Shown in pieces: positions 6,443-8,311 of a stretch of 8,311 bases of DNA (positions within the stretch are counted from its first letter, which is position 1; every line of letters begins with the position of its first letter). The translations under genes were made by a program, and so were the position numbers. The stretch comes from CAZVEV01 sp964625865. Lineage in GTDB: Bacteria > Planctomycetota > Phycisphaerae > SM23-33. Below the pieces are notes generated by a model. It saw nothing but the letters and a program-made list of their open reading frames with translations, did no database searches and had not been told where the DNA came from. The stretch is taken from NCBI GenBank assembly GCA_964625865.1, contig CAZVEV010000281.1:1-8311 (forward strand), given 5' to 3'.

Positions 6443-6853
6443 TCAGACGTGTGTGCTCATCAGTGTCAGTTGTCCGGCCTTGACGCCGCGGGTGGCGACG
6501 ATCGCATCGGCCATGCGGCGCAACTGGGCCGCCGTGCCGCGCATGATGATCACTTCGAGACAGTCGTGATGGTCCAGGTGCACGTGCTGGCTGCACAGGA
6601 TCGCGTGGTGGTCTTCGTGCTGGAGGCTGGCCAGTTCCTGCGCCAACTGCCTGGCCGAGTGGTCGTAGATGATGCTCAGGCTGGCCACCACGCGGGCCTC
6701 GGGGTCGGCCCATTCGGCTTCTACCAGCGCCGCCCGCATCAGGTCGCGCACGGCCTCGCTGCGGTTGCCGTACCCGCGCCCGGCCATCCAGTCGTCGAAC
6801 TTCTCCAGCAGGCCCCGGTCGATCGCCAGCGCCGTTCGTGTCAGGTCGCTCAT
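6443..6853 (-). CDS. nikR: Nickel-responsive transcriptional regulator NikR
   Basis: A 136-aa NikR, normal length. Residues 1-45 are the ribbon-helix-helix DNA-binding domain (RTALAID strand, LLEKFDDWM helix, GYGNRSEAVRDLMRAAL). Residues 55-136 are the ACT-like nickel-binding, tetramerising domain. H79 (in LQHEDHH), H90 and H92 (SQHVHLDHHDC) and C98 align with the E. coli nickel ligands H76, H87, H89 and C95, so the high-affinity square-planar site looks intact. Nickel binding should allow repression of nickel-uptake or nickel-enzyme genes. None lies in this window, so the targets are elsewhere or include the divergent gene. The ATG has GGAGAG 6 nt upstream. A candidate promoter lies just beyond it, with a short dyad over its -10, which would fit autoregulation. 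Its 3' end converges on the ASCH gene with 10 bp between stops. Confidence 0.95.
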   Translation of the reverse strand: MSDLTRTALAIDRGLLEKFDDWMAGRGYGNRSEAVRDLMRAALVEAEWADPEARVVASLSIIYDHSARQLAQELASLQHEDHHAILCSQHVHLDHHDCLEVIIMRGTAAQLRRMADAIVATRGVKAGQLTLMSTHV

Positions 6854-6871
6854 AGCCGTCTCTCCACGGTC

Positions 6872-6903
6872 GCATTGTATGCCCCCGGCGCCCGGCCTGC
6901 CAG
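6872..6903 (-). promoter_or_regulatory. Candidate nikR promoter with dyad over the -10
   Basis: On the minus strand, CTGGCA (6903-6898; 4 of 6) and TACAAT (6879-6874; 5 of 6) are 18 bp apart. The predicted start near 6867 gives a leader of about 14 nt holding the GGAGAG. An inverted repeat GCAT-TGT-ATGC (6872-6882) covers the -10. It is not the E. coli GTATGA-N16-TCATAC operator, so calling it a NikR site is speculative. Confidence 0.4.
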
Positions 6904-6911
6904 CGCGGGCC

Positions 6912-6940
6912 TTGCCCGTCGACAGGCCCCCGCGTATGAT
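6912..6940 (+). promoter_or_regulatory. Candidate glycosyltransferase promoter (leaderless)
   Basis: TTGCCC (6912-6917; 4 of 6) and TATGAT (6935-6940; 5 of 6) are separated by exactly 17 bp. The -10 ends 6 nt before the ATG at 6947, so transcription should begin at or beside the start codon. The -10 overlaps GTATGA (6934-6939), identical to one E. coli NikR half-site, but no matching second half lies at the right distance. Confidence 0.45.
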
Positions 6941-6946
6941 CCCCAT

Positions 6947-8020
6947 ATGCTTGGCGCGCTGCATGTTATCGACCGGACAACGCCCCGTGACTGCTTGCGG
7001 CAACTGCGGTTGCTGCTGGGTGAGAGGGACCACGTAGTCTCCGTGGGCCCGCCTCCGGAGGCCCTGGGCCAACTTGGGGCCCCGGCCCTGCCGGTCAGGG
7101 CCCTCCACTGTCCGATGGGCCTGGCCCGCCTGGGCGGGATGGCCCTTGCGAAGCTGACCGACAAGGCCTCGCTGATCCACGCGTGGTCGCGATTCTCGGC
7201 TTCGGCGGCCGTCGTGGCAGGTGACCGGCGTAAGCTGCCGATCCTGCTGTCGCTTCCCTGCCTCGGCGACAAGAGCGCGATGCAGAGCTTGCACACCGAG
7301 TCCGCCCGGGATGCCGTCAGCGTGACCGTTCCGACCCGCGCCGCTCGCGATGCCCTGCTCTCGCTGGACGTCGACGCCGCACGTCTCCACGTCCTGCCCC
7401 CCCCCGCCAAGCCGCTGACACGACAGGCCGAAACGCGCCGACGGGTCCGCCGCGCATTGGGACTGGCCGACAGCGACTTCGTGATGGTGCCCCTGGGCGA
7501 AATGGCCCGACAGGGCGGCCAGAAGTTCGCCACCTGGGTCCACGCGCTTGTTCACCCGCTCCGCCCCGAACTCAAGATCGTCCTGCACGGCGGCGGGACC
7601 TATCTGCCGCGAGTGCGGCGGTTCGTCGAATCGTCGGGCTACGGCTATGCCGTGTCGCTGACGGGGGACGAGTTCCCTCTTGCGGACATCCTGGCCGCCG
7701 CGGACGTCGCGACCCTGCTGTGCAGCCGCGATTGCGGTGTGGCGGACCTGGCCGCCGCCCTGGCCGCCGGCGTGCCCGTGGTGGCCTCGCGAAGGCCGGA
7801 CATCCTCGAATGCACCGATGACGGAGATGCGGCGCTGCTGGTCGAGCCCGGCGTCCACCTGAAGGCCTCGCAGGCCGTCCTGGGCCTCATCGAGACCGAC
7901 GGTCTGGCCCCAGACCTCGCCGACCGTGCCCGTGCCTTTGCACGCATTGCTTTCGGTCGCGAGACCGTCCGCAGCCTCCTCGACGATATCTACGCCACCG
8001 TCAAGGCAACCGCCACCTGA
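6947..8020 (+). CDS. GT4-like glycosyltransferase with degenerate donor motif
   Basis: A 357-aa protein with the two-Rossmann-domain layout of GT-B glycosyltransferases. The N-terminal half (1-150) has LHVIDRTTPRDCLRQLRLL, an LIHAWSRFSA segment resembling the usual 'D.vh.h' acceptor-domain strand, and VTVPTRAARDAL. A proline run (P151-153) and a hinge lead to the C-terminal domain: FVMVPLGEMARQGG, IVLHGGGTY, VSLTGDEFPLADILAAADVATLL and AAGVPVVASRRPDILECTDDGDAALLVEPG. The last block matches GT4 enzymes that use nucleotide sugars. However, the EX7E motif reads D262-x7-A270, so the second glutamate is lost. It is either a divergent enzyme or inactive; donor and acceptor are unknown. No membrane segment is seen. 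A nine-C tract (7397-7405) encodes the prolines. No Shine-Dalgarno is present. It is divergent from nikR and 101 bp ahead of metG. Confidence 0.8.
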   Translation: MLGALHVIDRTTPRDCLRQLRLLLGERDHVVSVGPPPEALGQLGAPALPVRALHCPMGLARLGGMALAKLTDKASLIHAWSRFSASAAVVAGDRRKLPILLSLPCLGDKSAMQSLHTESARDAVSVTVPTRAARDALLSLDVDAARLHVLPPPAKPLTRQAETRRRVRRALGLADSDFVMVPLGEMARQGGQKFATWVHALVHPLRPELKIVLHGGGTYLPRVRRFVESSGYGYAVSLTGDEFPLADILAAADVATLLCSRDCGVADLAAALAAGVPVVASRRPDILECTDDGDAALLVEPGVHLKASQAVLGLIETDGLAPDLADRARAFARIAFGRETVRSLLDDIYATVKATAT

Positions 8021-8048
8021 ACCCGCCGACGGACGCAGATCCTCCCTG

Positions 8049-8086
8049 CCCCCTATCCCCTAAACCCTACACCCTTCCTTATCCCC
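8049..8086. repeat. C-rich tract with G-quadruplex-forming complement
   Basis: Five C-runs of 3-5 bases (8049-8053, 8057-8060, 8065-8067, 8072-8074, 8083-8086) are separated by short A/T-rich loops of 3, 4, 4 and 8 nt; the minus strand therefore fits the G3+N1-7 quadruplex rule over 8049-8074. Part of it reads CCCTAAACCCTA, like a telomere-type repeat. It lies between the glycosyltransferase stop and metG, just upstream of the candidate metG -35. Confidence 0.5.
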
Positions 8087-8115
8087 TTGATTTTCGGCCT
8101 CAAACGTGGTCCCAT
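8087..8115 (+). promoter_or_regulatory. Weak candidate metG promoter
   Basis: TTGATT (8087-8092; 4 of 6) is followed after 17 bp by TCCCAT (8110-8115; only 3 of 6), which ends 6 nt before the ATG at 8122. The -10 is poor. It is listed because the spacing is identical to the two better promoters and metG also lacks a Shine-Dalgarno. Read-through from the glycosyltransferase gene is the alternative. Confidence 0.25.
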
Positions 8116-8121
8116 GCGCGT

Positions 8122-8311
8122 ATGAGTGACACATACTATGTGACAACACCGATTTACTACGTCAACGACGTGCCCCACATCGGGCACTCGTATACGACGA
8201 TAGCTGCCGACGTCCTCGCGCGGTTCTTCCGCGCCGACGGACGCGACGTTCGCTTTCTGACCGGGACCGACGAGCACGGGATCAAGATCGTCAAGGCCGC
8301 CGCCGAAAAGG
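8122..8311 (+). CDS. metG: Methionyl-tRNA synthetase, N-terminal part (runs off the window)
   Basis: The first 63 codons of a class I methionyl-tRNA synthetase, which charges tRNA-Met with methionine in the cytoplasm. YYVTTPIYYVNDVPHIGHSYTT contains the HIGH ATP-binding signature (H19-I20-G21-H22), and FLTGTDEHGIKI (45-56) is the second conserved block of the Rossmann catalytic domain. The 'TPIYYVND' opening is typical of this enzyme. The gene continues beyond the right edge, so the KMSKS loop and any C-terminal tRNA-binding domain cannot be seen. The ATG at 8122 is the only sensible start: an ATG at 8114 hits a stop after three codons. No Shine-Dalgarno is visible upstream. Confidence 0.95.
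   Translation, partial: MSDTYYVTTPIYYVNDVPHIGHSYTTIAADVLARFFRADGRDVRFLTGTDEHGIKIVKAAAEK

Noticed and set aside
6296..6946. Long upstream extension of the glycosyltransferase frame, crossing nikR
   Set aside because: This part is antisense to the well-supported nikR gene and shows no domain-like sequence; the GT-B fold begins at the ATG at 6947.
6934..6962. Canonical E. coli-type NikR operator GTATGA-N16-TCATAC
   Set aside because: The first half-site is present at 6934, but the sequence 16 bp further on does not match TCATAC.
1..8311. CRISPR arrays, tRNA/rRNA genes, insertion sequences
   Set aside because: No regularly spaced repeats, cloverleaf-like segments, or transposase motifs with terminal inverted repeats were found on either strand.

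Overview
The window is GC-rich, gene-dense bacterial DNA, apart from a poorer left end. Two Tat-exported sulfatases, a Planctomycetes-style small lipoprotein, NikR and high-GC housekeeping genes together suggest a Planctomycetota (possibly Phycisphaerae-like) genome or MAG. That assignment is inference from gene content and composition only.

Layout. Positions 1-108 hold nothing firmly assignable. A small secreted lipoprotein (570->109, minus) sits in a stretch of about 47% GC. A 331-bp gene-free spacer with several inverted repeats follows. Next comes a likely minus-strand transcription unit read 6006->902: a class IV PLP aminotransferase, a NIF3/YqfO-type dinuclear-metal protein (start overlapping the aminotransferase end by 23 bp), a Cys-type sulfatase, and a second Cys-type sulfatase of the GlcNAc-6-sulfatase-like type. 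Diverging from this unit is a small ASCH-domain protein (plus, 6124-6432). It converges on a NikR nickel-responsive regulator (minus, 6853->6443). Diverging from nikR is a GT4-like glycosyltransferase (plus, 6947-8020), followed after 101 bp by the start of methionyl-tRNA synthetase (plus, 8122 to the window edge).

How the parts relate. Both sulfatases carry twin-arginine signals and the CxPxR formylglycine motif, so they should be modified and folded in the cytoplasm, then exported to desulfate polysaccharides or glycoproteins. The NIF3 and aminotransferase genes are translationally coupled, but the sequence shows no functional link to the sulfatases. NikR has no nickel transporter beside it here.

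Most notable observations: (1) aminotransferase, glycosyltransferase and (weakly) metG lack a Shine-Dalgarno sequence and share one promoter geometry, -35 / 17 bp / -10 / 6 bp / ATG, which predicts leaderless mRNAs; (2) a dyad with GCAAT half-sites lies inside the aminotransferase promoter spacer, and a second GCAAT palindrome lies 52 bp away in the same divergent region; (3) one sulfatase has lost one of its metal-binding aspartates (DD -> DA) while keeping the rest of its active site; (4) the glycosyltransferase has a degenerate EX7E motif and a nine-C tract in its coding sequence. I found no CRISPR array, tRNA, rRNA, IS element or clear novel multi-gene defence system.
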